DNA of 64,000 nucleotides from Streptomyces sp. NBC_01669 (GTDB taxonomy: Bacteria; Actinomycetota; Actinomycetes; Streptomycetales; Streptomycetaceae): NCBI RefSeq assembly GCF_026339735.1, contig NZ_JAPEQG010000001.1, forward strand, positions 1,922,001 to 1,986,000, read 5' to 3'. The notes beneath the pieces were generated by a model. That model did not search any database. It was given only the letters and a program-made list of their open reading frames with translations, and was not told the origin of the DNA. Positions 55,864 to 64,000 of this stretch are shown here, one piece after another (position 1 is the stretch's first letter; every line of letters begins with the position of its first letter). Position numbers and translations under genes: made by a program.

Positions 55864-57234
55864 GTGAGCGCGACAACTGCACGTTCCGGTGCAACCGGAG
55901 AACCCCTGGAGACGGGTCCGGACAAGGCCGGGGCCGCCGGGCTCCGCCCCATCGGCGCCTACTTCGAGGCCATGCCGTTCGGCCGCGCCCATCTCCTGGC
56001 GGCGCTGGCCCTCTTCATGGCCTTCGTCATCGAGTCGTGGGAGCAGCTCGCCCTCGTCTACGTCTCCGGTGATCTCGGGGACGCGTTCTCCATCGACGCG
56101 GGCCGGATCGGCTGGGTGCTCTCCGCCGTCGCTCTCGGCATGATCCCGGGTGCGCTGGTCTGGGGCCCGGTGTCGGACCGGATCGGCCGGCGCGCGGTAT
56201 GTCTGTGGAGCCTGTCCGCGTACGGAGCCATCGCCCTGGCCGGCGCCTTCTCGCCGAACTTCACGGTGCTGCTGGTCACCCGGGTGCTGTCGGGGCTGGC
56301 GCTCGCCGGCATCTACACGGTCACCTTCCCGTACTTCCTGGAGCTGCTGCCGTCCAGGACGCGTGGCCGGGCCGCGGTCTATCTGTCGATCGGCTGGCCG
56401 ATCGGTGTGCTGGCCGCGGTCGGGGTGACGCAGCTGCTGGCCGGCCTGGGCTGGCATGTGGTGGCCATCGCCTCGGCCCTTGCCGGGCTCTGGGTGTTCG
56501 CGATCCGCGCCTGGGTGCCGGAGTCCCCGTACTGGCTGGCCGGGCAGAACCGGCACGACGACGCGGCTGCCGTGCTGCGCAGGCTGGGTGCCGATGTCCC
56601 CGCCGGCACCCGCTTCGAGGTCGTCGCCCCCGAGCGGGCCGGGCGTCCGGTGGAGCTGCTGCGCGGCAGGCTGCTGCGGATCACGCTGCAGATGCTCGTC
56701 GTGAACTTCACCTTCAACTGGGGATACTGGGGTCTGCAGACCTGGCTGCCGACGCTGCTCCAGGACAAGGGCCTGAGCATGTCGGCGAGCCTGGGCTTCG
56801 TCGCCCTCAGCGCCCTGTTCATGATCCCCGGCTATGTGTCCGCGTCCCTGCTGACGGGGCGCTTCGGCCGCAAGAAGGTCTTTCTGCCGTACGTCGCACT
56901 CGCCGCAGTCAGTGGAATCTTCTTCGCCTACTCCGGCTCGATGACCGAGCTGTACATCGCGAACTTCGCGCTCTCCTTCTTCAGCCTCGGCGCCTGGGGC
57001 GTATGGAACACCTGGAACGGTGAGTTCTTCCCGACCGCTCTGCGCGGTACCGGGTACTCCTGGGCCACCGCGGCCCAGCTGGTCGCGACTTCCCTCGCCC
57101 CCTCGGTGGTCGGCTTCCTCCTGGCGCAGGCGACCGGCTTCTCGACGACGATCCTGTTCATCACCTCCTTCCTGGTGGTGGCGCTGCTCTTCGCCGCTCC
57201 GCTGCCGGAGACCGAGGGCCAGGACCTGGAGTAG
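55864..57234 (+). CDS. MFS transporter of the hydantoinase cluster
   Basis: A 456-residue, 12-helix transporter from GTG 55864 behind TGGAGG. Sugar-porter-like MFS motifs are present: GPVSDRIGRRAVCLWSLSA after helix 2, WVPESPYWL before the central loop and GRFGRKKVFLPY after helix 8. It is followed by a hydantoinase-like gene, a DUF917 gene and a PucR regulator on the same strand, so it probably brings in the cyclic amide or related compound that this set degrades. The substrate is inferred from neighbours. Confidence 0.85.
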   Translation: MSATTARSGATGEPLETGPDKAGAAGLRPIGAYFEAMPFGRAHLLAALALFMAFVIESWEQLALVYVSGDLGDAFSIDAGRIGWVLSAVALGMIPGALVWGPVSDRIGRRAVCLWSLSAYGAIALAGAFSPNFTVLLVTRVLSGLALAGIYTVTFPYFLELLPSRTRGRAAVYLSIGWPIGVLAAVGVTQLLAGLGWHVVAIASALAGLWVFAIRAWVPESPYWLAGQNRHDDAAAVLRRLGADVPAGTRFEVVAPERAGRPVELLRGRLLRITLQMLVVNFTFNWGYWGLQTWLPTLLQDKGLSMSASLGFVALSALFMIPGYVSASLLTGRFGRKKVFLPYVALAAVSGIFFAYSGSMTELYIANFALSFFSLGAWGVWNTWNGEFFPTALRGTGYSWATAAQLVATSLAPSVVGFLLAQATGFSTTILFITSFLVVALLFAAPLPETEGQDLE

Positions 57235-57340
57235 CGGCCCGGTCGTGACGGCCGCGACGAATTCCGCCCGCTCGGCCGTCTCCCCCACCGGCCGGCGGCC
57301 TGTTCCCACGGCGCGCGCCCCAGGGCCTGATGGCAGGATG

Positions 57341-58654
57341 ATGCAGGTGAGACTCGGTGTGGACGTGGGGCGTACGACGACGGTGGCCGTTCTCGTCGGC
57401 CCCGACGCCACGACATCGGCACACGCCGTGGTCGACTCGTCGGCCTCCCTCGACCGTTCGCTGCGCGATGTCCTGGACGCGCTGGGCCCCCTCATGAACG
57501 TCCCGTACGAGCGCGTCGAGGTCGTCTGTCTCACGACCGACCTCGACCGCACGCCCTACGACCCGTCGCCCGTCGCCGTGCTGCGCATCTCACCTCCCAG
57601 CCATCCCGCGCTCGGCCCGTCCCCGCATCCGGGCGGGCTGACCCGCGTCGTCACGGGCGGGTCCTCGCTCACCGGCCGGACACTGGCGCCGCTGGACCGG
57701 GCCGGGGTCGCGGCGTTCGCCCGGGACGCGGCGGCTGCCTCGATCACCTCGTTCGCACTCTGCGCGGCGGGTTCGCCCGCCCGCCCGGAACCGGAGCTGG
57801 CCGCGGCCTCCGTGATCGCCCGCCACCTGCCCGGTGCGCACATCACCCTCTCGCACGAGATCGGCTCCCCCGGTCTGCGCGAGCGCGAGAACGCCGCCGC
57901 CGCCAACGCCGCGCTCGGCCGCTGGGCCGAGCACCTCACCACCACCGCCGAACGAGCACTGCGCGCCCGTGGCATCACCGCCCCGCTGTTCTTCGCCCGG
58001 GACGACGCCGGTCTTGTCTCCGCCGAGTACGTACGCCGCTACCCGGTGATCGCCACGGTCTCCGCCACGGCCTGCGCGCTGCGCGGCGCCGCACTGCGGG
58101 CGGGCGCCGAGCGGGCGGTCGTGGTGGACGCCGCCGGTTCCGCGGTCCGCTGCTCAGCCGTCACGGACGGCGAACTGGAGGCCGGGGACGCCGGCCCGGG
58201 GCCCGGCGGGCTCTGGATGGATGTGGGCAGGCCGCGCCTGAACACCCTGCCGTTCGGCGGCGAGGATCTGCCCACCGACGCACGGCCCCGGGTCGACGCG
58301 CTGGTGGCCGGAGTGCTGGAGCGCGCGCCGGGCAGCAGGGTGCTGTACGCCGGCGGCGCGGCCCCGCACTTCGGTGGTGACCGTGAGGCGATCTCGGCGG
58401 CGGCGTACGGCGCGGCGCGCGCGGACACCCGAGTGGAGCTGGAGCAGGTGGTGGTCGCGCCGGGCCGGGCGGAACTGGACCGGCTCATCGGACTGGCCCG
58501 CGACCAGGCGCTGGCCCGGGTCGTGTCGGCGGGTGCGGCGCCGGGCGGGGCCCGGGTGGCACGGGCGGTCCACACGCCCGTCTCGTATCTGCCGGGCGGG
58601 GTCCACCGCATCAGGGTCCGGGCCGTGGGCCCACCCGCAGGAGCCACGTCATGA
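57341..58654 (+). CDS. Hydantoinase/oxoprolinase-like protein
   Basis: A 437-residue protein related to the ATP-dependent hydantoinase A/oxoprolinase N-terminal part. The actin-like ATPase motif RLGVDVGRTTTVAVLVGPD opens the protein; LTRVVTGGSSLTGRTLAPLD and VVVDAAGSAVRCSAVTDG follow. It is much shorter than full HyuA (about 690 residues). ATG 57341 is chosen; ATG 57338 and GTG 57347 are equally close. The stop overlaps the DUF917 start by 4 bp. The pair is widely conserved together, suggesting one two-subunit enzyme for a cyclic amide. Confidence 0.8.
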   Translation: MQVRLGVDVGRTTTVAVLVGPDATTSAHAVVDSSASLDRSLRDVLDALGPLMNVPYERVEVVCLTTDLDRTPYDPSPVAVLRISPPSHPALGPSPHPGGLTRVVTGGSSLTGRTLAPLDRAGVAAFARDAAAASITSFALCAAGSPARPEPELAAASVIARHLPGAHITLSHEIGSPGLRERENAAAANAALGRWAEHLTTTAERALRARGITAPLFFARDDAGLVSAEYVRRYPVIATVSATACALRGAALRAGAERAVVVDAAGSAVRCSAVTDGELEAGDAGPGPGGLWMDVGRPRLNTLPFGGEDLPTDARPRVDALVAGVLERAPGSRVLYAGGAAPHFGGDREAISAAAYGAARADTRVELEQVVVAPGRAELDRLIGLARDQALARVVSAGAAPGGARVARAVHTPVSYLPGGVHRIRVRAVGPPAGATS

Positions 58655-59769
58655 GCGGGGCCCCGCTCCGGGTGGACGCAGCCGTGCTGGAACAGCTGGC
58701 GACCGGGTCGCTGGTGCTGGCGGCAGGCGCGGCGGAGTCGGCATTCCGGGTGGCGCTGGACTGGGCACGGGCATCGGTGGCCGCGCACGGGCCGGTGCGG
58801 CTGCTGGCCCCCGACGAGCTGCACGGCCTGCGTCTGTGTGTGACGGTCACGCTGGTCGGCTCATCGGCGGCGCTCGCCGAGCAGTTGCCGACGGGTGCGG
58901 AGACGGTACGGGCGGTGCGTGCCCTGGAACGGCTGCTGGGCGCCCGGGCGGACGCGGTCGTCGCGCTGAACACGGCTGGGGAGAACGCCCTGCTGTCGGT
59001 GGCCGCCGCGGCCGACTGCGGGCTTCCGCTGGTCGACGGCGACGGCTGCGGACGAGTGCTTCCGCTGCTGGAGCAGTCGACGTTCACTCTGGCCGGGGTG
59101 GCCGCGGCGCCGCTCGCGCTGGCGACCCCGTCGGGCGATGTGGTCGTGGTGGAGTCCGCCGGCGGGCGGGTGGAGGATCTGGTGCGGCCGCTGGTTCCGG
59201 CGGCGGGCGGCTGGGCGGTGGCCGTCTGCTATGCCATGCCGGGCGCAGTCCTGGCGGGTTCCGTGGTGCCGGGCACGGTCAGCAGGGCGATCCGCGCGGG
59301 CACGGCGACGCCCCGCGATCTGTTCGCGCCCTGGTCGCTGCGGCGGCTGTGCCGGGGCCGGATCACGGCGGTGGAGCACCCGGCGGACGAGCACGGCTAC
59401 GGGGCGCCGGAACCGTACGAGCGGGTCGGCGGCCCGGACACCCACCCGTGGCCCGCACTGCCGTCGCGCCCGACGAGTGTGCTGGTCGCCGAGACGGAGG
59501 GCCTCGGCCGTCACTTCCGTCTGGAGGCGCACAACGAGGTGCTGCTGGCGCTGGCGGACGGGGCGCCCGTCGCCGCCGCGCCCGACCAGATCCTGATCCT
59601 GTCGGCCTCCGCCGACCGGCGCGTGCTGGATGTGGAACGGGCGGTGCCGGGCGTGGAGGTCGAAGTGGTGGTCATCCCCGCCGCGCCGGCCTGGCACACG
59701 CCCGAGGGTCGACGGCTGGCCCGGGCCGGCGCGGTCGGTCCGCAGGACACACAGGAGGACTCGTGGTGA
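58651..59769 (+). CDS. DUF917 family protein
   Basis: A 372-residue protein from ATG 58651, overlapping the hydantoinase-like stop (ATGA). It matches the DUF917 pattern, with VVALNTAGENALLSVAAAAD, LPLVDGDGCGRVLPLLEQST and the C-terminal LGRHFRLEAHNEVLLALADG. DUF917 proteins are encoded beside hydantoinase-like proteins and are thought to act as their partner subunit. No independent catalytic motif can be named. The stop overlaps the PucR start. Confidence 0.85.
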   Translation: MSGAPLRVDAAVLEQLATGSLVLAAGAAESAFRVALDWARASVAAHGPVRLLAPDELHGLRLCVTVTLVGSSAALAEQLPTGAETVRAVRALERLLGARADAVVALNTAGENALLSVAAAADCGLPLVDGDGCGRVLPLLEQSTFTLAGVAAAPLALATPSGDVVVVESAGGRVEDLVRPLVPAAGGWAVAVCYAMPGAVLAGSVVPGTVSRAIRAGTATPRDLFAPWSLRRLCRGRITAVEHPADEHGYGAPEPYERVGGPDTHPWPALPSRPTSVLVAETEGLGRHFRLEAHNEVLLALADGAPVAAAPDQILILSASADRRVLDVERAVPGVEVEVVVIPAAPAWHTPEGRRLARAGAVGPQDTQEDSW

Positions 59770-61319
59770 CCAGGCCGACCGGCCGCCCGGTCCGCGAGGG
59801 CGCGCTCACCGTCGCCGAACTCGTCCAGCAGGGGCGGCTCGCCGGGGTCCGGATGTCCGGGGCCAGCGGCCGGGGCACCGAGGTGCGGTCGGTGCGCATC
59901 GTGGACCGTACGGCGGCCCTCGACACCCTCGAACCGCACACGGCGGTCGTGCTGACCGGCAGGGTGGCTGCCGCGGGCTGGACCGTGGAGATGGCGCTGC
60001 GCAAGGCGTGGGAGCATGCCGCGGCCTGTGTCGTGGTCACCGAGTCGGCGGGGCGGCCGGGTTCGGTGGGGGCGCTCGCCGACCGGCTCGGGGTACCCCT
60101 GCTGGTGATCGACGAGGACCCGCTGGACGCTGCGGTCCGTATCGCATCGGCGGTCGCCCGCCCGGACGCCGGACGGACCGCCCTGGTGGCCCAGGCGGCC
60201 CGGGCGCTCGCCGACGCCGGACTGCACGCCGGACGAGTGCTCTCCGCGTTGCACGCGGTACTGCCGTCCACGGCGGTGGCGCTGACCGGGACGGCCGATG
60301 AGGTGCTGGCGGGCCGACGGGCCGCGCTCTCGGTGGAGGGCGGGGCGCTCACGGTCCGGGTGGAGGTCCCGGACGGCGACGGCGGCTCGCTGGGCACCCT
60401 GGTCGCCCGGTCGGGCTCGCGGGTCGCGGGGTGGGAGGAGACGGTGCGGGACGTGCTCGGGCTCGCGGTCGCGCCGCTCACCGCGTGGTGCGCGCTGCGC
60501 CGTCTGGACGACGAACGGACCGGCCACCGCGCGGAGTTGTTGCTTCGCCGACTGCTGAAGGCTGATGCCCGAGCCTTGGGCGACGACGGGCCCGGGGCGG
60601 GCCCGGGTGAGGAGGAGCGTGCCGAGGCGGCGGCGCTGGGCTGGCCCGCCCGTGGCCCGCTCGTCGCGTACGCGCTGCGCCCGGTCGCGGGCCGGGAGGG
60701 CCCCGACCCCGGCCCTGCGCTGCGCGCGGTGTGGGCGACGGTCGGGCCGGGAGGGCCGCTGGTCGCATACGAGGGTTGCTGGGTGGCCTGGCAGTCGGTG
60801 CCCCCGGCGGAAGGAGCGGACCCGCTCGACGACGCGACCCGGCACCTGACCGACGCCCTCGCGGCCCTGGCCGCCTATGTGCCGGTCGCGGGCGGGGTGG
60901 CGGGAACGGCGGACTCGCTGCTGTCCCTCGGTCCGGTCCTCGCCGATGCGTGCGCGGCGGCCGGTGTCGCAGCCGCGGGTGATCCGGGGAGCGTGGTGCG
61001 CGGAGACCGGATGGGCGCGGCCCAACTCCTGTCTGCCGTACCGACGGAGTTGCTGCGCGGACCGGCGGAAGTGGTGCTCGCCCCGCTCCTCGCGGCGGAC
61101 CGGGACGGAACCTTGCTGCGTACGCTGGCGGTCGTCCTCGACGCGGGCGCCGCGCCGACGGCGGCGGCCGAGGTGCTCGGGGTGCACCGCAACACGGTGG
61201 CGGCCCGGCTGGAGCGTATTCGCTCACTGGGTTTCGATCCTGACGATGCGTCACAACGGCTGGCGCTTCATCTGGCCTGCCGGGTGCTGCTGTCCGGGGA
61301 CGGTGACGGTGAACGCTGA
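59766..61319 (+). CDS. PucR-family transcriptional regulator
   Basis: A 517-residue regulator from GTG 59766, which overlaps the DUF917 stop by 4 bp; GTG 59763 is an alternative. The N-terminal PucR ligand domain reads LTVAELVQQGRLAGVRMSG and ENAC-like VVVTESAGRPGSVGALADR. The C-terminal HTH_30 helix reads PTAAAEVLGVHRNTVAARLE, the normal PucR DNA-binding end. PucR proteins control purine or cyclic-amide catabolism. Being the last gene of the operon it probably regulates, it would be autoregulated. Confidence 0.9.
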   Translation: MTRPTGRPVREGALTVAELVQQGRLAGVRMSGASGRGTEVRSVRIVDRTAALDTLEPHTAVVLTGRVAAAGWTVEMALRKAWEHAAACVVVTESAGRPGSVGALADRLGVPLLVIDEDPLDAAVRIASAVARPDAGRTALVAQAARALADAGLHAGRVLSALHAVLPSTAVALTGTADEVLAGRRAALSVEGGALTVRVEVPDGDGGSLGTLVARSGSRVAGWEETVRDVLGLAVAPLTAWCALRRLDDERTGHRAELLLRRLLKADARALGDDGPGAGPGEEERAEAAALGWPARGPLVAYALRPVAGREGPDPGPALRAVWATVGPGGPLVAYEGCWVAWQSVPPAEGADPLDDATRHLTDALAALAAYVPVAGGVAGTADSLLSLGPVLADACAAAGVAAAGDPGSVVRGDRMGAAQLLSAVPTELLRGPAEVVLAPLLAADRDGTLLRTLAVVLDAGAAPTAAAEVLGVHRNTVAARLERIRSLGFDPDDASQRLALHLACRVLLSGDGDGER

Positions 61320-61544
61320 GCGGCTCACCGTCGCTGTGTCCGCGGGAGATACCGGCTGCGGCGCGGAATGTCCCGCGGCGGCCGCTCCCGGTCCTCGGCC
61401 CGCTCGCCGTCGATCGCACGCCGAGTCTCCGCGTCCGCGAGCACTGCCGCGGATACCGGAGGCCGGGTGAGCAGGGCGGCGCGGCGCAGATGGGCCGGCG
61501 GGGGCCCCGGTGCGACCGGCCCCGGCGCGGGGCCGGTCCGCTGG
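61320..61544. other. Spacer between convergent PucR and hyuB genes
   Basis: No gene is seen in these 225 bp. A perfect 10-bp hairpin (GACCGGCCCC with its complement, 61514-61538, GGCGC loop) lies close to the hyuB stop and can end either transcript. Confidence 0.7.
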
Positions 61545-63245
61545 TCAGGCTCCGTAGACGGCCGCCACATGCGCCGCGGTCAGCAGGCCCTGCCGCACGT
61601 CCTCGGCCACCGCCTCGGCGGCCCGTTCCCCCGCCGGGCCGAACCCGCCACCGCCCCCGCTCTCGCAGCGCAGCACATCGCCCTCGCGCACGGTCAGCGC
61701 ATTGATCTTCAGCAGTGAACGCTCGCTGTCACGCCCCGGGTTGAGTGTCACCCGCGGGGCCGCACCCGCCGTGCCGCCGAAGACGCCCCAGGCCGGGGTG
61801 ACCGAGCGTTCCCACCACAGGGAGAGTTGCTGGTCGGCGGCGAACCGGTACTGGCGCACCACGCCGTTGCCTCCGCGCGTGCGGCCCGCACCGGCGGAGT
61901 CGGGGCGTATCGCGTACTCCTCGACGCGCACCGGGAAGAGGGTCTCCAGCACCTCGACCGGCATGTCGCGCAGCGACCCGTTGACGTTGTTGATCAGGCA
62001 GGACTCGCCGTCGGACGTCTCCCAGGCGCCCCAGCCGCCGACCGTCGCCTCCTGGGAGACGAAGAGCTTTCCGCTGCGCGGGTCGGTGCCGGTGAACTGG
62101 ACGATCATCGAGTCGCCGTAGCTTGCCGCGGCGGCGCGGTCCGGGACGGCCGGGGCGAGTGCCTCGACGACCAGGTCGATGACGAGACCGAGGTGCGAGT
62201 AGTAGTACTGGCAGGCGGCCGGTTCGACGGCGGCGAGCATGGTGCCGGGCCGGGTGAGAACGTCGAGCGGCTTGAACGAGCCGCCGTTCAGCGGGACTTC
62301 ACCGCTCACGAGCAGCTTGTAGCCGACCCGGCAGGCTGCGACGGTCTGCGCGGCACCGCAGTTGACGGGTCCGGTGGCCTGGTCGGCGCAGTCGGTGACG
62401 TCCATCGTCATGCGGTCGCCGTCGATGGTGACACGGACGGTGACATGCAGGGGTGTGCCGAGGTCGATGCCGTCGTTGTCGAGATGCCCCGTGGCCTCGT
62501 ACACACCGTCGGGGATCGCGGAGATCTCCTGGCGCTCCAGTCGCTCGGTCTGGGCGAAGATCGCGTCACGGGCGGCGAGCACGGTCTCCAGGCCCCACCG
62601 TCCCACGATCTCCGCGAGCCGTCGTGCACCGGTGCGCGCGCAGGCCACCTGGGCACGCATGTCGCCGAGGGTGGGGTACGGGAAGCGGACCTGACGCGAG
62701 ATCAGATCATGGACCAGTTCGCAGGGTTCGCCGTTCTCGTAGATCTTCAACGGGCCCATGCGCAGGCCCTCCTGATGGATCGTCGTGGAGTCCATGGAGC
62801 CGCCGGGGTCCTTGGATCCCATGTCGATCCAGTGCGCGCGGGAGGCGGCGAAGCCGACGAGTTCGGCGTCGACGAAGATCGGGGCGTACACGGTGACGTC
62901 GTTGAGGTGCGTGCCGCCGATGTACGAGTCGTTGAGCACCCAGACGTCGCCGGGCCGCCAGATTCCGGCGCCGTACATCTGCTCCGTGGCCCGGGTGCAC
63001 TCCTCCAGGTTGCCCAGGAAAATCGGCAGGCCGGAGGACTGGCCGAGGACATGGTGGTCGCGGTCCAGGAGCGCGACGGCGCAGTCCTTGGCCTCGTAGA
63101 TCGTCGGGGTGTAGGAGGAGCGGATCAGCGTGGTGTTCATGTCCTCCGCGGCCTGGAGCAGCGCGCAGCGGATGATCTCCGTGGTGACGGGATCGACCGC
63201 GACCGGGGTGATCGGGTCGACGGCGACCTGGGCCGTACTGGTCAT
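61545..63245 (-). CDS. hyuB: Hydantoinase B / N-methylhydantoinase subunit
   Basis: The second subunit of an ATP-dependent hydantoinase/oxoprolinase-type enzyme, 566 residues from ATG 63245. Conserved HyuB features are present: EIIRCALLQAAEDMNTTLIR, the segment DVWVLNDSYIGGTHLNDVTV, AHWIDMGSKDPGGSMDST, and the C-terminal GRTRGGNGVVRQYRF with a Gly-rich CESGGGGGFGPA end. It overlaps hyuA by 4 bp, so the two subunits are made together. The pair hydrolyses a five-membered cyclic amide using ATP; the exact substrate is unknown. Confidence 0.9.
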   Translation of the reverse strand: MTSTAQVAVDPITPVAVDPVTTEIIRCALLQAAEDMNTTLIRSSYTPTIYEAKDCAVALLDRDHHVLGQSSGLPIFLGNLEECTRATEQMYGAGIWRPGDVWVLNDSYIGGTHLNDVTVYAPIFVDAELVGFAASRAHWIDMGSKDPGGSMDSTTIHQEGLRMGPLKIYENGEPCELVHDLISRQVRFPYPTLGDMRAQVACARTGARRLAEIVGRWGLETVLAARDAIFAQTERLERQEISAIPDGVYEATGHLDNDGIDLGTPLHVTVRVTIDGDRMTMDVTDCADQATGPVNCGAAQTVAACRVGYKLLVSGEVPLNGGSFKPLDVLTRPGTMLAAVEPAACQYYYSHLGLVIDLVVEALAPAVPDRAAAASYGDSMIVQFTGTDPRSGKLFVSQEATVGGWGAWETSDGESCLINNVNGSLRDMPVEVLETLFPVRVEEYAIRPDSAGAGRTRGGNGVVRQYRFAADQQLSLWWERSVTPAWGVFGGTAGAAPRVTLNPGRDSERSLLKINALTVREGDVLRCESGGGGGFGPAGERAAEAVAEDVRQGLLTAAHVAAVYGA

Positions 63246-64000
63246 GCGACGCCTCCGAGCTTGATGACGAGGAATCCGTTGTCGTCCACGGTGACCGTGG
63301 CGTCCGGCGGGACGACGGTGGTGGAGGTGGCCTCGACGATGACGGCGGGGCCGGGGATGTGCTGCCCGGGGGCGAGGTGCTCGCGGCGCAGCACCGGGGT
63401 GTCGTGCGCGGCGCCGCCGAAGACGACCGGCTTGACGATGGCCTCGGGGGCTTCGCCGGCTGCTGCCGCGTACGGGACGGCGGCGAGTTCGGGGAGTCCG
63501 CCGAGCGCGGTGGTACGCAAAGCGACGAACTCGACGGGCGCCTCGGGAGTCGCATGGCCGTAACGGCGTTCGTGAAGCCGGGCGAAGCGTTCGGCGACCG
63601 AGGTGAGGAAGCCTCCGGCGGCCGGCTCGGCGGGGCCGGAGAGCGGCACGGTCAGGGTGTAGTCCTGGCCTTCGTACCGCATGTCGACGGCATGCTCGAT
63701 ACGGTGCCGGGCCGCCGGTACGCCCTGCTCGGCGAGGGCTTCGAAGCCTTCGGCCTGCAGTCCGGCAAGGGCGTCCGCCATGGCCGCGCCGTCGAGGTCG
63801 GCGCCCGGGGTGAAGAACTGGAGCGTGAGGTCACGGCGGACCTCGGTTCCGAGCATGCCCCATGCGGAGAACGCGCCGGGAAAACGCGGGACGACGACCT
63901 CCTCGATGCCGAGTTCGCGGGCGATCTCCACCGCGTGCATGGGTCCGGCGCCGCCGAAGGCGAGAAGCACGAACTCGCGGGGTTCCAGGCCGTGCTCGAC
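63242..64000 (-). CDS. hyuA: Hydantoinase A / oxoprolinase subunit (partial)
   Basis: Only the last roughly 252 codons are in the window; the start lies beyond 64000. The visible part includes VLLAFGGAGPMHAVEIARE, the conserved actin-like ATPase C-terminal region of HyuA, then EVVVPRFPGAFSAWGMLGTE, MRYEGQDYTLTVPL and a beta-rich end. Its stop overlaps the start of hyuB. It is the ATP-using subunit of the same enzyme. It faces the plus-strand hydantoinase/DUF917/PucR genes. Confidence 0.9.
   Translation of the reverse strand, partial: VEHGLEPREFVLLAFGGAGPMHAVEIARELGIEEVVVPRFPGAFSAWGMLGTEVRRDLTLQFFTPGADLDGAAMADALAGLQAEGFEALAEQGVPAARHRIEHAVDMRYEGQDYTLTVPLSGPAEPAAGGFLTSVAERFARLHERRYGHATPEAPVEFVALRTTALGGLPELAAVPYAAAAGEAPEAIVKPVVFGGAAHDTPVLRREHLAPGQHIPGPAVIVEATSTTVVPPDATVTVDDNGFLVIKLGGVA

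Overview
The window is very GC-rich actinobacterial DNA and most likely comes from a Streptomyces chromosome, probably an accessory-rich stretch. The evidence is the third-position GC bias of every real gene, the frequent GTG starts behind GGAGG-type ribosome sites, the many 4-bp ATGA/GTGA gene overlaps, and the families present (PucR, NCS1 permeases, F420-type LLM oxidoreductase, FG-GAP and YD-repeat exported proteins).

Layout. 0-1 kb: a decayed IS1380-type transposase. 1.1-3.9 kb: a secreted BNR/Asp-box beta-propeller protein. 4.0-8.6 kb: one tightly overlapped operon for a sugar-type ABC importer (binding lipoprotein, small lipoprotein, permease, ATPase, permease). 8.6-12.1 kb: a scrap zone holding a miniature inverted-repeat element, a P450 tail, a tandem-HTH regulator, a TrmO tail, a 3'-end-like piece of RNase P RNA, and one complete lipoate-protein-ligase-type gene followed by the 3' half of a second. 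12.2-21.3 kb: a candidate phosphonate route made of an aldehyde dehydrogenase, a lone TnpB, a TIGR03364-type FAD oxidase, an OPA-family transporter, phosphonoacetate hydrolase and a divergent LysR regulator. 21.4-26.6 kb: a NarL-type two-component pair, an AhpD-like gene coupled to a methyltransferase, and an amidase. 26.7-29.5 kb: pseudogenes, ending in the C-terminal part of an NCS1 permease.

29.5-48.6 kb looks like an inserted or rearranged block of about 19 kb. An NCS1 gene appears to be cut between residues 60 and 61, with its first 60 codons at 48.82-48.64 kb directly behind hydA and the LLM gene, and the rest at 29.45-28.1 kb. The block carries an ISL3 element (perfect ends and an 8-bp target duplication) inside an IS4-type transposase remnant, a lipoprotein, an exported YD/RHS-repeat protein of about 2,900 residues with an unrecognised C-terminal domain, an exported FG-GAP protein, an MmpS-like gene with an in-frame amber codon, a peptidoglycan-recognition/FG-GAP fusion protein, and a complete second NCS1 permease.

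48.6-64 kb is dominated by pyrimidine/hydantoin-type catabolism: dihydropyrimidinase, LLM oxidoreductase and NCS1 remnant. Beyond an MscS channel and a secreted phosphatase come an MFS transporter, a hydantoinase-like protein, a DUF917 protein and a PucR regulator on the plus strand, facing a HyuA/HyuB pair on the minus strand; hyuA runs off the window. No rRNA, tRNA, CRISPR array or antibiotic-type biosynthetic cluster was seen.
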